Source: Baylisascaris procyonis
Lineage: Eukaryota; Nematoda; Chromadorea; Rhabditida; Ascarididae
Length of the DNA stretch: 64,000 bases
Direction of reading: 5' to 3'
Assembly (NCBI GenBank): GCA_037389465.1
Contig: JAZARR010000146.1
Span: forward strand, 3,566,001-3,630,000
The notes beneath the pieces were generated by a model. The model was not told where the DNA came from. It searched no databases and was given only the letters and a program-made list of their open reading frames with translations. The position numbers and the translations under genes are program-made. Below, in pieces: positions 48,001 to 63,000 of this stretch; the stretch's first letter is position 1, and each line of letters starts with the position of its first letter.

Positions 48001-51000
48001 TTTTTCCTCTTTATAATTGTTTTGTGTGGACTTTTTCCTCTTTATAATTATTTTGTGTGGACTTTTTCCTCTTTATTATTGTTTTGTGTGGACTTTTTCC
48101 TCTTTATAATTATTTTGTGTGGACTTTTTCCTTTTTATAATTATTTTGTGTGGACTTCTTCCTTTTTATGATTATTTTGTGTTGACATTTTCCTCTTTAT
48201 AATTATTTTGTATGGACTTTTTCCACTTTATAATTGTTTTGTGTGGACTTTTTCCTCTTTATAATTATTTTGCGTATACTTTTTCCTCTTTATAATTATT
48301 TTGTGTGGACTTTTTCCTCTTTTGTAATTATTTTGTGTGGACTTTTTCCTCTTTATAATTATTTTGTGTGGACTTTTTCCTCCTCATAATTATTTTGTGT
48401 GGACTTTTTCCTCTTTATAATTGTTTTGTGTTGCCTTTTTCCTCTTTATAATTATTTTATGTGGACTTTTTCCTCTTTATAATTGTTTTGTGTTGAGTTT
48501 TTCCTCTTTATAATTATTTTATGTGGACTTTTTCCTCATTATAATTGTTTTGTGTGGACTTTTTCCTCTTTATAATTATTCTGTGTGGACTTTTTCCTTT
48601 TTATAATTATTTTGTGTGGACTTTTTCCTCTTTATAATTATTTTGTGTGGACTTTTTCCTCTTTTGTAATTATTTTGTGTGGACTTTTTCCTCTTCATAA
48701 TTATTTTGTGTGGACTTTTTCCTCTTTATAATTATTTTGTGTGGACTTTTTCCTCTTTATTATTGTTTTGTGTGGACTTTTTCCTCTTTATAATTATTTT
48801 GTGTGGACTTTTTCCTCTTTATAATTATTTTGTGTGGACTTTTTCCTCCTTATTATTTTTTTTTTGTGGACTTTTTCCTCTTTATAATTATTTTGTGTGG
48901 ACTTTTTCCTCCTTATAATTATTTTGTGTGGACTTTTTCCTCCTTATAATTATTTTGTGTGGACTTTTTCCCCTTTATAATTATTTTGTGTGGACTTTTT
49001 CCCCTTTATAATTATTTTGTGTGGACTTTTTCCTCTTTATACCTATCTTGTGTGGACTTTTGCCTCCTTATAATTATTTTGTGTGGACTTTTTCCTCTTT
49101 ATACTTATCTTGTGTGGACTTTTTCCTCTTTATAATTATTTTGTGTGGACTTTTTCCTTTTTATAATTATTTTGTGTGGACTTTTTCCTCTTTATAATTA
49201 TTTTGTGTGGACTTTTTCCTCTTTCGCAATTATTTTGTGTGGACTTTTTGCTCTTTATAATTATTTTGTGTGGACTTTTTCCTCCTTATAATTATTTTGT
49301 GTGGACTTTTTCCTCTTTATAATTGTTTTGTGTGGACTTTTTCCTCTTTATAATTATTTTGTGTGGACTTTTTCCTCTTTATTATTGTTTTGTGTGGACT
49401 TTTTCCTCTTTATAATTATTTTGTGTGGACTTTTTCCTTTTTATAATTATTTTGTGTGGACTTTTTCCTTTTTATGATTATTTTGTGTTGACATTTTCCT
49501 CTTTATAATTATTTTGTATGGACTTTTTCCACTTTATAATTGTTTTGTGTGGACTTTTTCCTCTTTATAATTATTTTGCGTATACTTTTTCCTCTTTATA
49601 ATTATTTTGTGTGGACTTTTTCCTCTTTTGTAATTATTTTGTGTGGACTTTTTCCTCTTTATAATTATTTTGTGTGGACTTTTTCCTCCTCATAATTATT
49701 TTGTGTGGACTTTTTCCTCTTTATAATTGTTTTGTGTTGCCTTTTTCCTCTTTATAATTATTTTATGTGGACTTTTTCCTCTTTATAATTGTTTTGTGTT
49801 GAGTTTTTCCTCTTTATAATTATTTTATGTGGACTTTTTCCTCATTATAATTGTTTTGTGTGGACTTTTTCCTCTTTATAATTATTCTGTGTGGACTTTT
49901 TCCTTTTTATAATTATTTTGTGTGGACTTTTTCCTCTTTATAATTATTTTGTGTGGACTTTTTCCTCTTTTGTAATTATTTTGTGTGGACTTTTTCCTCT
50001 TTATAAGTATTTTGTGTGGACTTTTTCCTTTTTATGATTATTTTGTGTGGACTTTTTCCTTTTTATAATTATTTTGTGTGGACTTTTTCCTCTTTATACT
50101 TATCTTGTGTGGACTTTTTCCTCTTTATAATTATTTTGTGTGGACTTTTTCCTCCTTATTATTTTTTTTTTGTGGACTTTTTCCTCTTTATAATTGTTTT
50201 GTGTGGACTTTTTCCTTTTTATGATTATTTTGTGTGGACTTTTTCCTTTTTATAATTATTTTGTGTGGACTTTTTCCTCTTTATACTTATCTTGTGTGGA
50301 CTTTTTCCTCTTTATAATTATTTTGTGTGGACTTTTTCCTCTTTATAATTATTTTGTGTGGACTTTTTCCTCCTTATTATTTTTTTTTTGTGGACTTTTT
50401 CCTCTTTATAATTATTTTGTGTGGACTTTTTCCTCCTTATAATTATTTTGTGTGGACTTTTTCCTCCTTATAATTATTTTGTGTGGACTTTTTCCCCTTT
50501 ATAATTATTTTGTGTGGACTTTTTCCCCTTTATAATTATTTTGTGTGGACTTTTTCCTCTTTATACCTATCTTGTGTGGACTTTTTCCTCCTTATAATTA
50601 TTTTGTGTGGACTTTTTCCTCTTTATACTTATCTTGTGTGGACTTTTTCCTCTTTATAATTATTTTGTGTGGACTTTTTCCTTTTTATAATTATTTTGTG
50701 TGGACTTTTTCCTCTTTATAATTATTTTGTGTGGACTTTTTCCTCTTTCGCAATTATTTTGTGTGGACTTTTTGCTCTTTATAATTATTTTGTGTGGACT
50801 TTTTCCTCTTTATACTTATCTTGTGTGGACTTTTTCCTCTTTATAATTATTTTGTGTGGACTTTTTCCTTTTTATAATTATTTTGTGTGGACTTTTTCCT
50901 CCTTATAATTATTTTGTGTGGACTTTTTCCTCTTTATAATTGTTTTGTGTGGACTTTTTCCTCTTTATAATTATTTTGTGTGGACTTTTTCCTCTTTATT

Positions 51001-54000
51001 ATTATTTTGTGTGGACTTTTTCCTTTTTATGATTATTTTGTGTTGACATTTTCCTCTTTATAATTATTTTGTATGGACTTTTTCCACTTTATAATTGTTT
51101 TGTGTGGACTTTTTCCTCTTTATAATTATTTTGCGTATACTTTTTCCTGTTTATAATTATTTTGTGTTTACTTTTTCCTCTTTTGTAATTATTTTGTGTG
51201 GACTTTTTCCTCTTTATAATCATTTTGTGTGGACTTTTTCCTCTTTTGTAATTATTTTGTGTGGACTTTTTCCTCTTCATAATTATTTTATGTGGACTTT
51301 TTCCTTTTTATGATTATTTTGTGTTGACTTTTTCCCCTTTATAATTATTTTGTATGGACTTTTTCCTCTTTATAATTATTTTGTGTGGACTTTTTCCTCT
51401 TCATAATTATTTTATGTGGACTTTTTCCTCTTTATAATTATTTTGTGTGGACTTTTTCCTCTTCTGTAATTATTTTGTTTGGACTTTTTCCTCTTTATAA
51501 TTATTTTATGTGGACTTTTTCCTTTTTTTGATTATTTTGTGTGGACTTTTTCCTTTTTATAATTATTTTGTGTGGACTTTTCCCTTTTTATGATTATTTT
51601 GTGTGGACTTTTTCCTCTTTATAATTGTTTTATGTGGACTTTTTCCTTTTTTTGATTATTTTGTGTGGACTTTTTCCTTTTTATAATTATTTTGTGTGGA
51701 CTTTTTCCTTTTTATAATTATTTTGTGTGGACTTTTTCTTCTTTATAATTATTTTGTGTGGACTTTTTCCTTTTTATAATTATTTTGTGTGGACTTTTTC
51801 CTCTTTATAATTATTTTGTGTGGACTTTTTCCTCTTTTGTAATTATTTTGTGTGGACTTTTTCCTCTTTATAATTATTTTGTGTGGACTTTTTCCTCCTC
51901 ATAATTATTTTGTGTGGACTTTTTCCTCTTTATAATTGTTTTGTGTGGACTTTTTCCTCTTTATAATTATTTTGTGTGGACTTTTTCCTCTTTATAATTG
52001 TTTTGTGTGGACTTTTTCCTCTTTATAATTATTTTGTGTGGACTTTTTCCTCCTTATAATTATTTTGTGTGGACTTTTTCCTCCTTATAATTATTTTGTG
52101 TGGACTTTTTCCCCTTTATAATTATTTTGTGTGGACTTTTTCCCCTTTATAATTATTTTGTGTGGACTTTTTCCTCTTTATACTTATCTTGTGTGGACTT
52201 TTTCCTCCTTATAATTATTTTGTGTGGACTTTTTCCTCTTTATACTTATCTTGTGTGGACTTTTTCCTCTTTATAATTATTTTGTGTGGACTTTTTCCTT
52301 TTTATAATTATTTTGTGTGGACTTTTTCCTCTTTATAATTATTTTGTGTGGACTTTTTCCTCTTTCGCAATTATTTTCTGTGGACTTTTTGCTCTTTATA
52401 ATTATTTTGTGTGGACTTTTTTATCCTTATAATTATTTTGTGTGGACTTTTTCCTCTTTGTAATTGTTTTGTGTGGACTTTTTCCTCTTTATAATTATTT
52501 TGTGTGGACTTTTTCCTCTTTATAATTGTTTTGTGTGGACTTTTTCCTCTTTATAATTATTTTGTTTTGACTTTTTCCTTTTTATAATTATTTTGTGTGG
52601 ACTTTTTCCTTTTTATGATTATTTTGTGTGGACTTTTTCCTCCTTATAATTATTTTGTGTGGACTTTTTCCTCCTTATAATTATTTTGTGTGGACTTTTT
52701 CCCCTTTATAATTATTTTGTGTGGACTTTTTCCCCTTTATAATTATTTTGTGTGGACTTTTTCCTCTTTATACTTATCTTGTGTGGACTTTTTCCTCCTT
52801 ATAATTATCTTGTGTGGACTTTTTCCTCCTTATAATTATTTTGTGTGGACTTTTTCCTCTTTATAATTATTTTGTGTGGACTTTTTCCTTTTTATAATTA
52901 TTTTGTGTGGACTTTTTCCTCTTTATAATTATTTTGTGTGGACTTTTCCCTCTTTCGCAATTATTTTGTGTGGACTTTTTGCTCTTTATAATTATTTTGT
53001 GTGGACTTTTTCCTCCTTATAATTATTTTCTGTGGACTTTTTCCTCTTTATAATTGTTTTATGTGGACTTTTTCCTTTTTTTGATTATTTTGTGTGGACT
53101 TTTTCCTTTTTATAATTATTTTGTGTGGACTTTTTCCTTTTTATAATTATTTTGTGTGGACTTTTTCTTCTTTATAATTATTTTGTGTGGACTTTTTCCT
53201 TTTTATAATTATTTTGTGTGGACTTTTTCCTCTTTATAATTATTTTGTGTGGACTTTTTCCTCTTTTGTAATTATTTTGTGTGGACTTTTTCCTCTTTAT
53301 AATTATTTTGTGTGGACTTTTTCCTCCTCATAATTATTTTGTGTGGACTTTTTCCTCTTTATAATTGTTTTGTGTGGACTTTTTCCTCTTTATAATTATT
53401 TTGTGTGGACTTTTTCCTCTTTATAATTGTTTTGTGTGGACTTTTTCCTCTTTATAATTATTTTGTGTGGACTTTTTCCTCCTTATAATTATTTTGTGTG
53501 GACTTTTTCCTCCTTATAATTATTTTGTGTGGACTTTTTCCCCTTTATAATTATTTTGTGTGGACTTTTTCCCCTTTATAATTATTTTGTGTGGACTTTT
53601 TCCTCTTTATACTTATCTTGTGTGGACTTTTTCCTCCTTATAATTATTTTGTGTGGACTTTTTCCTCTTTATACTTATCTTGTGTGGACTTTTTCCTCTT
53701 TATAATTATTTTGTGTGGACTTTTTCCTTTTTATAATTATTTTGTGTGGACTTTTTCCTCTTTATAATTATTTTGTGTGGACTTTTTCCTCTTTCGCAAT
53801 TATTTTCTGTGGACTTTTTGCTCTTTATAATTATTTTGTGTGGACTTTTTTATCCTTATAATTATTTTGTGTGGACTTTTTCCTCTTTGTAATTGTTTTG
53901 TGTGGACTTTTTCCTCTTTATAATTATTTTGTGTGGACTTTTTCCTCTTTATAATTGTTTTGTGTGGACTTTTTCCTCTTTATAATTATTTTGTGTTGAC

Positions 54001-57000
54001 TTTTTCCTTTTTATAATTATTTTGTGTGGACTTTTTCCTTTTTATGATTATTTTGTGTGGACTTTTTCCTCCTTATAATTATTTTGTGTGGACTTTTTCC
54101 TCCTTATAATTATTTTGTGTGGACTTTTTCCCCTTTATAATTATTTTGTGTGGACTTTTTCCCCTTTATAATTATTTTGTGTGGACTTTTTCCTCTTTAT
54201 ACTTATCTTGTGTGGACTTTTTCCTCCTTATAATTATCTTGTGTGGACTTTTTCCTCCTTATAATTATTTTGTGTGGACTTTTTCCTCTTTATAATTATT
54301 TTGTGTGGACTTTTTCCTTTTTATAATTATTTTGTGTGGACTTTTTCCTCTTTATAATTATTTTGTGTGGACTTTTCCCTCTTTCGCAATTATTTTGTGT
54401 GGACTTTTTGCTCTTTATAATTATTTTGTGTGGACTTTTTCCTCCTTATAATTATTTTCTGTGGACTTTTTCCTCTTTATAATTGTTTTGTGTGGACTTT
54501 TTCCTCTTTATAATTATTTTGTGTGGACTTTTTCCTCTTTCTAATTGTTTTGTGTGGACTTTTTCCTCTTTATAATTATTTTGTGTGGACTTTTTCATTT
54601 TTATGATTATTTTGTGTGGACTTTTTCCTTTTTATAATTATTTTGTGTGGACTTTTTCCTCTTTATACTTATCTTGTGTGGACCTTTTCCTCTTTATAAT
54701 TATTTTGTGTGGACTTTTTCCTCCTTATAATTATTTTGTGTGGACTTTTTCCTCTTTATAATTGTTTTGTGTGGACTTTTTCCTCTTTTGTAATTATTTT
54801 GTGTGGACTTTTCCCTCCTTATAATTATTTTGTGTGGACTTTTTCCTCTTTTGTAATTATTTTGTTTGGACTTTTTCCTCTTTATAATTATTTTATGTGG
54901 ACTTTTTCCTTTTTTTGATTATTTTGTGTGGACTTTTTCCTTTTTATAATTATTTTGTGTGGACTTTTTCCTCTTTATAATTATTTTGTGTGGAGTTTTT
55001 CCTCTTTATAATTGTTTTGTGTGGACTTTTTCCTCTTTATAATTATTCTGTGTGGACTTTTTCCTCCTTATAATTATTTTGTGTGGACTTTTTCCTCCTT
55101 ATAATTATTTTGTGTGGACTTTTTCCCCTTTATAATTATTTTGTGTGGACTTTTTCCCCTTTATAATTATTTTGTGTGGACTTTTTCCTCTTTATACTTA
55201 TCTTGTGTGGACTTTTTCCTCCTTATAATTATTTTGTGTGGACTTTTTCCTCTTTATACTTATCTTGTGTGGACTTTTTCCTCTTTATAATTATTTTGTG
55301 TGGACTTTTTCCTCTTTCGCAATTATTTTGTGTGGACTTTTTGCTCTTTATAATTATTTTGTGTGGACTTTTTCCTCTTTATACTTATCTTGTGTGGACT
55401 TTTTCCTCTTTATAATTATTTTGTGTGGACTTTTTCCTTTTTATAATTATTTTGTGTGGACTTTTTCCTCTTTATAATTATTTTGTGTGGACTTTTTCCT
55501 CTTTCGCAATTATTTTGTGTGGACTTTTTGCTCTTTATAATTATTTTGTGTGGACTTTTTCCTCCTTATAATTATTTTGTGTGGACTTTTTCCTCTTTAT
55601 AATTGTTTTGTGTGGACTTTTTTCTCTTTATAATTATTTTGTGTGGACTTTTTCCTCTTTATAATTGTTTTGTGTGGACTTTTTCCTCTTTATAATTATT
55701 TTGTGTTGACTTATTCCTTTTTATAATTATTTTGTGTGGACTTTTTCCTTTTTGTGATTATTTTGTGTGGACTTTTTCCTCCTTATAATTATTTTGTGTG
55801 GACTTTTTACTCCTTATAATTATTTTGTGTGGACTTTTTCCCCTTTATAATTATTTTGTGTGGACTTTTTCCCCTTTATAATTATTTTGTGTGGACTTTT
55901 TCCTCTTTATACTTATCTTGTGTGGACTTTTTCCTCCTTATAATTATCTTGTGTGGACTTTTTCCTCCTTATAATTATTTTGTGTGGACTTTTTCCTCTT
56001 TATAATTATTATGTGTGGACTTTTTCCTTTTTATAATTATTTTGTGTGGACTTTTTCCTCTTTATAATTATTTTGTGTGGACTTTTTCCTCTTTCGCAAT
56101 TATTTTGTGTGGACTTTTTGCTCTTTATAATTATTTTGTGTGGACTTTTTCCTCCTTATAATTATTTTGTGTGGACTTTTTCCTCTTTATAATTGTTTTG
56201 TGTGGACTTTTTCCTCTTTATAATTATTTTGTGTGGACTTTTTCCTCTTTATAATTGTTTTGTGTGGACTTTTTCCTCTTTATAATTATTTTGTGTGGAC
56301 TTTTTCCTTTTTATAATTATTTTATGTTGACTTTTTCCTTTTTATGATTATTTTGTGTTGACATTTTCCTCTTTATAATTATTTTGTATGGACTTTTTCC
56401 ACTTTATAATTGTTTTGTGTGGACTTTTTCCTCTTTATAATTATTTTGTGTGGACTTTTTCCTCTTTATAATTATTTTGCGTATGCTTTTTCCTGTTTAT
56501 AATTATTTTGTGTGGACTTTTTCCTCTTTTATAATTATTTTGTGTGGACTTTTTCCTCTTCATAATTATTTTATGTGGACTTTTTCCTTTTTATGATTAT
56601 TTTGTTTTGACTTTTTCCCCTTTATAATTATTTTGCATGGACTTTTTCCTCTTTATAATTGTTTTGTGTGGACTTTTTCCTCTTTATAATTATTTTGTGT
56701 GGACTTTTTCCTCTTTATAAGTATTTTGTGTGGACTTTTTCCTTTTTATAATTATTTTGTGTGGACTCTTTCCTGTTTATAATTATTTTGTGTGTAATTT
56801 TTCCCCTTTATAATTATTTTGCGTGGACTTTTTCCGCTTTATAATTAGTTTGTGTGGACTTTTTCCTCTTTATAATTATTTTGTGTGGACTTTTTCCCCT
56901 TTATAATTATTTTGTGTGGACTTTTTCCTCTTTATAATTGTTTTGTGTTGACTTTTTCCTCTTTATAATTATTTTATGTGGACTTTTTCCTCTTTATACT

Positions 57001-60000
57001 TATCTTGTGTGGACTTTTTCCTCTTTATAATTATTTTGTGTGGACTTTTTCCTCTTTATAATTATTTTGCGTGTACTTTTTCCTCTTTATAATTATTTTG
57101 TGTTTACTTTTTCCTCTTTTGTAATTATTTTGTGTGGACTTTTTCCTCTTTATAATCATTTTGTGTGGACTTTTTCCTCTTTTGTAATTATTTTGTGTGG
57201 ACTTTTTCCTCTTTCATAATTATTTTATGTGGACTTTTTCCTTTTTATGATTATTTTGTGTTGACTTTTTCCCCTTTATAATTATTTTGTATGGACTTTT
57301 TCCTCTTTATAATTGTTTTGTGTGGACTTTTTCCTTTTTATGATTATTTTGTGTGGACTTTTTCCTTTTTATAATTATTTTGTGTGGACTTTTTCCTCTT
57401 TATAATTGTTTTGTGTGGACTTTTTCCCCTTTATAATTATTTTGTGTGGACTTTTTCCTCTTTATAATTGTTTTGTGTGGACTTTTTCCTTTTTATGATT
57501 ATTTTGTGTGGACTTTTTCCTTTTTATAATTATTTTGTGTGGACTTTTTCCTCTTTATACTTATCTTGTGTGGACTTTTTCCTCTTTATAATTATTTTGT
57601 TTGGACTTTTTCCTCCTTATAATTATTTTGTGTGGACTTTTTCCTCTTTATAATTGTTTTGTGTGGACTTTTTCCTCTTTTGTAATTATTTTGTGTGGAC
57701 TTTTCCTCCTTATAATTATTTTGTGTGGACTTTTTCCTCTTTTGTAATTATTTTGTGTGGACTTTTTCCTCTTTATAATTATTTTCTGTGGACTTTTTCC
57801 TTTTTTTGATTATTTTGTGTGGACTTTTTCCTCTTTCGCAATTATTTTGTGTGGACTTTTTGCTCTTTATAATTATTTTGTGTGGACTTTTTCCTCCTTA
57901 TAATTATTTTGTGTGGACTTTTTCCTCTTTATAATTGTTTTGTGTGGACTTTTTCCTCTTTATAATTATTTTGTGTGGACTTTTTCCTCTTTATAATTGT
58001 TTTGTGTGGACTTTTTCCTCTTTATAATTATTTTGTGTTGACTTTTTCCTTTTTATAATTATTTTGTGTGGACTTTTTCCTTTTTATGATTATTTTGTGT
58101 GGACTTTTTCCTCCTTATAATTATTTTGTGTGGACTTTTTCCTCCTTATAATTATTTTGTGTGGACTTTTTCCCCTTTATAATTATTTTGTGTGGACTTT
58201 TTCCCCTTTATAATTATTTTGTGTGGACTTTTTCCTCTTTATACTTATCTTGTGTGGACTTTTTCCTCTTTATAATTATTTTGTGTTTACTTTTTCCTCT
58301 TTTGTAATTATTTTGTGTGGACTTTTTCCTCTTTATAATTATTTTGTGTGGACTTTTTCCTCTTTATAATTGTTTTGTGTGGACTTTTTCCTCTTTATAA
58401 TTATTTTGTGTTTACTTTTTCCTCTTTTGTAATTATTTTGTGTGGACTTTTTCCTCTTTATAATCATTTTGTGTGGACTTTTTCCTCTTTTGTAATTATT
58501 TTGTGTGGACTTTTTCCTCCTTATAATTATTTTGTGTGGACTTTTTCCTCTTTATAATTATTTTGTGTGGACTTTTTCCTCTTTATAATTATTTTGCGTA
58601 TACTTTTTCCTGTTTATAATTATTTTGTGTGTAATTTTTCCCCTTTATAATTATTTTGCGTGGACTTTTTCCGCTTTATAATTAGTTTGTGTGGACTTTT
58701 TCCTCTTTATAATTATTTTGTGTGGACTTTTTCCCCTTTATAATTATTTTGTGTGGACTTTTTCCTCTTTATAATTGTTTTGTGTTGACTTTTTCCTCTT
58801 TATAATTATTTTATGTGGACTTTTTCCTCTTTATACTTATCTTGTGTGGACTTTTTCCTCTTTATAATTATTTTGCGTGTACTTTTTCCTCTTTATAATT
58901 ATTTTGTGTTTACTTTTTCCTCTTTTGTAATTATTTTGTGTGGACTTTTTCCTCTTTATAATCATTTTGTGTGGACTTTTTCCTCTTTTGTAATTATTTT
59001 GTGTGGACTTTTTCCTCTTTCATAATTATTTTATGTGGACTTTTTCCTTTTTATGATTATTTTGTGTTGACTTTTTCCCCTTTATAATTATTTTGTATGG
59101 ACTTTTTCCTCTTTATAATTGTTTTGTGTGGACTTTTTCCTTTTTATGATTATTTTGTGTGGACTTTTTCCTTTTTATAATTATTTTGTGTGGACTTTTT
59201 CCTCTTTATAATTGTTTTGTGTGGACTTTTTCCCCTTTATAATTATTTTGTGTGGACTTTTTCCTCTTTATAATTGTTTTGTGTGGACTTTTTCCTTTTT
59301 ATGATTATTTTGTGTGGACTTTTTCCTTTTTATAATTATTTTGTGTGGACTTTTTCCTCTTTATACTTATCTTGTGTGGACTTTTTCCTCTTTATAATTA
59401 TTTTGTGTGGACTTTTTCATCCTTATAATTATTTTGTGTGGACTTTTTCCTCTTTATAATTGTTTTGTGTGGACTTTTTCCTCTTTTGTAATTATTTTGT
59501 GTGGACTTTTCCCTCCTTATAATTATTTTGTGTGGACTTTTTCCTCTTTTGTAATTATTTTGTGTGGACTTTTTCCTCTTTATAATTATTTTATGTGGAC
59601 TTTTTCCTTTTTTTGATTATTTTGTGTGGACTTTTTCCTCTTTCGCAATTATTTTGTGTGGACTTTTTGCTCTTTATAATTATTTTGTGTGGACTTTTTC
59701 CTCCTTATAATCATTTTGTGTGGACTTTTTCCTCTTTATAATTGTTTTGTGTGGACTTTTTCCTCTTTATAATTATTTTGTGTGGACTTTTTCCTCTTTA
59801 TAATTGTTTTGTGTGGACTTTTTCCTCTTTATAATTATTTTGTGTTGACTTTTTCCTTTTTATAATTATTTTGTGTGGACTTTTTCCTTTTTATGATTAT
59901 TTTGTGTGGACTTTTTCCTCCTTATAATTATTTTGTGTGGACTTTTTCCTCCTTATAATTATTTTGTGTGGACTTTTTCCCCTTTATAATTATTTTGTGT

Positions 60001-63000
60001 GGACTTTTTGACCTTTATAATTATTTTGTGTGGACTTTTTCCTCTTTATACTTATCTTGTGTGGACTTTTTCCTCTTTATAATTATTTTGTGTTTACTTT
60101 TTCCTCTTTTGTAATTATTTTGTGTGGACTTTTTCCTCTTTATAATCATTTTGTGTGGACTTTTTCCTCTTTTGTAATTATTTTGTGTGGACTTTTTCCT
60201 TCTTATAATTATTTTGTGTGGACTTTTTCCTCCTTATAATTATTTTGTGTGGACTTTTTCCTCTTTATAATTATTTTGTGTGGACTTTTTCCTCTTTATA
60301 ATTATTTTGCGTATACTTTTTCCTGTTTATAATTATTTTGTGTGGACTTTTTCCTCTTTTATAATTATTTTGTGTGGACTTTTTCCTCTTCATAATTATT
60401 TTATGTGGACTTTTTCCTTTTTATGATTATTTTGTTTTGACTTTTTCCCCTTTATAATTATTTTGTATGGACTTTTTCCTCTTTATAATTGTTTTGTGTG
60501 GACTTTTTCCTCTTTATAATTATTTTGTGTGGACTTTTTCCTCTTTATAATTATTTTGCGTGTACTTTTTCCTCTTTATAATTATTTTGTGTTTACTTTT
60601 TCCTCTTTTGTAATTATTTTGTGTGGACTTTTTCCTCTTCATAATTATTTTATGTGGACTTTTTCCTTTTTATGATTATTTTGTGTGGACTTTTTCCTCC
60701 TTATAATTATTTTGTGTGGACTTTTTCCTCCTTATAATTATTTTGTGTGGACTTTTTCCCCTTTATAATTATTTTGTGTGGACTTTTTGACCTTTATAAT
60801 TATTTTGTGTGGACTTTTTCCTCTTTATACTTATCTTGTGTGGACTCTTTCCTGTTTATAATTATTTTGTGTGTAATTTTTCCCCTTTATAATTATTTTG
60901 CGTGGACTTTTTCCGCTTTATAATTAGTTTGTGTGGACTTTTTCCTCTTTATAATTATTTTGTGTGGACTTTTTCCCCTTTATAATTATTTTGTGTGGAC
61001 TTTTTCCGCTTTATAATTGTTTTGTGTTGACTTTTTCCTCTTTATAATTATTTTATGTGGACTTTTTCCTCTTTATACTTATCTTGTGTGGACTTTTTCC
61101 TTTTTATAATTATTTTGTGTGGACTTTTTCCTTTTTATGATTATTTTGTGTGGACTTTTTCCTCCTTATAATTATTTTGTGTGGACTTTTTCCTCCTTAT
61201 AATTATTTTGTGTGGACTTTTTCCCCTTTATAATTATTTTGTGTGGACTTTTTGACCTTTATAATTATTTTGTGTGGACTTTTTCCTCTTTATACTTATC
61301 TTGTGTGGACTTTTTCCTCTTTATAATTATTTTGTGTTTACTTTTTCCTCTTTTGTAATTATTTTGTGTGGACTTTTTCCTCTTTATAATCATTTTGTGT
61401 GGACTTTTTCCTCTTTTGTAATTATTTTGTGTGGACTTTTTCCTCTTTATAATTGTTTTGTGTGGACTTTTTCCCCTTTATAATTATTTTGTGTGGACTT
61501 TTTCCTCTTTATAATTGTTTTGTGTGGACTTTTTCCTTTTTATGATTATTTTGTGTGGACTTTTTCCTTTTTATAATTATTTTGTGTGGACTTTTTCCTC
61601 TTTATACTTATCTTGTGTGGACTTTTTCCTCTTTATAATTATTTTGTGTGGACTTTTTCCTCCTTATAATTATTTTGTGTGGACTTTTTCCTCTTTATAA
61701 TTGTTTTGTGTGGACTTTTTCCTCTTTTGTAATTATTTTGTGTGGACTTTTCCCTCCTTATAATTATTTTGTGTGGACTTTTTCCTCTTTTGTAATTATT
61801 TTGTGTGGACTTTTTCCTCTTTATAATTATTTTATGTGGACTTTTTCCTTTTTTTGATTATTTTGTGTGGACTTTTTCCTCTTTCGCAATTATTTTGTGT
61901 GGACTTTTTGCTCTTTATAATTATTTTGTGTGGACTTTTTCCTCCTTATAATCATTTTGTGTGGACTTTTTCCTCTTTATAATTGTTCTGTGTGGACTTT
62001 TTCCTCTTTATAATTATTTTGTGTGGACTTTTTCCTCTTTATAATTGTTTTGTGTGGACTTTTTCCTCTTTATAATTATTTTGTGTTGACTTTTTCCTTT
62101 TTATAATTATTTTGTGTGGACTTTTTCCTTTTTATGATTATTTTGTGTGGACTTTTTCCTCCTTATAATTATTTTGTGTGGACTTTTTCCTCCTTATAAT
62201 TATTTTGTGTGGACTTTTTCCCCTTTATAATTATTTTGTGTGGACTTTTTGACCTTTATAATTATTTTGTGTGGACTTTTTCCTCTTTATACTTATCTTG
62301 TGTGGACTTTTTCCTCTTTATAATTATTTTGTGTTTACTTTTTCCTCTTTTGTAATTATTTTGTGTGGACTTTTTCCTCTTTATAATCATTTTGTGTGGA
62401 CTTTTTCCTCTTTTGTAATTATTTTGTGTGGACTTTTTCCTTCTTATAATTATTTTGTGTGGACTTTTTCCTCTTTTATAATTATTTTGTGTGGACTTTT
62501 TCCTCTTCATAATTATTTTATGTGGACTTTTTCCTTTTTATGATTATTTTGTTTTGACTTTTTCCCCTTTATAATTATTTTGTATGGACTTTTTCCTCTT
62601 TATAATTGTTTTGTGTGGACTTTTTCCTCTTTATAATTATTTTGTGTGGACTTTTTCCTCTTTATAATTATTTTGCGTGTACTTTTTCCTCTTTATAATT
62701 ATTTTGTGTTTACTTTTTCCTCTTTTGTAATTATTTTGTGTGGACTTTTTCCTCTTTATAATCATTTTGTGTGGACTTTTTCCTCTTTTGTAATTATTTT
62801 GTGTGGACTTTTTCCTCTTTATAAGTATTTTGTGTGGACTTTTTCCTTTTTATAATTATTTTGTGTGGACTCTTTCCTGTTTATAATTATTTTGTGTGTA
62901 ATTTTTCCCCTTTATAATTATTTTGCGTGGACTTTTTCCGCTTTATAATTAGTTTGTGTGGACTTTTTCCTCTTTATAATTATTTTGTGTGGACTTTTTC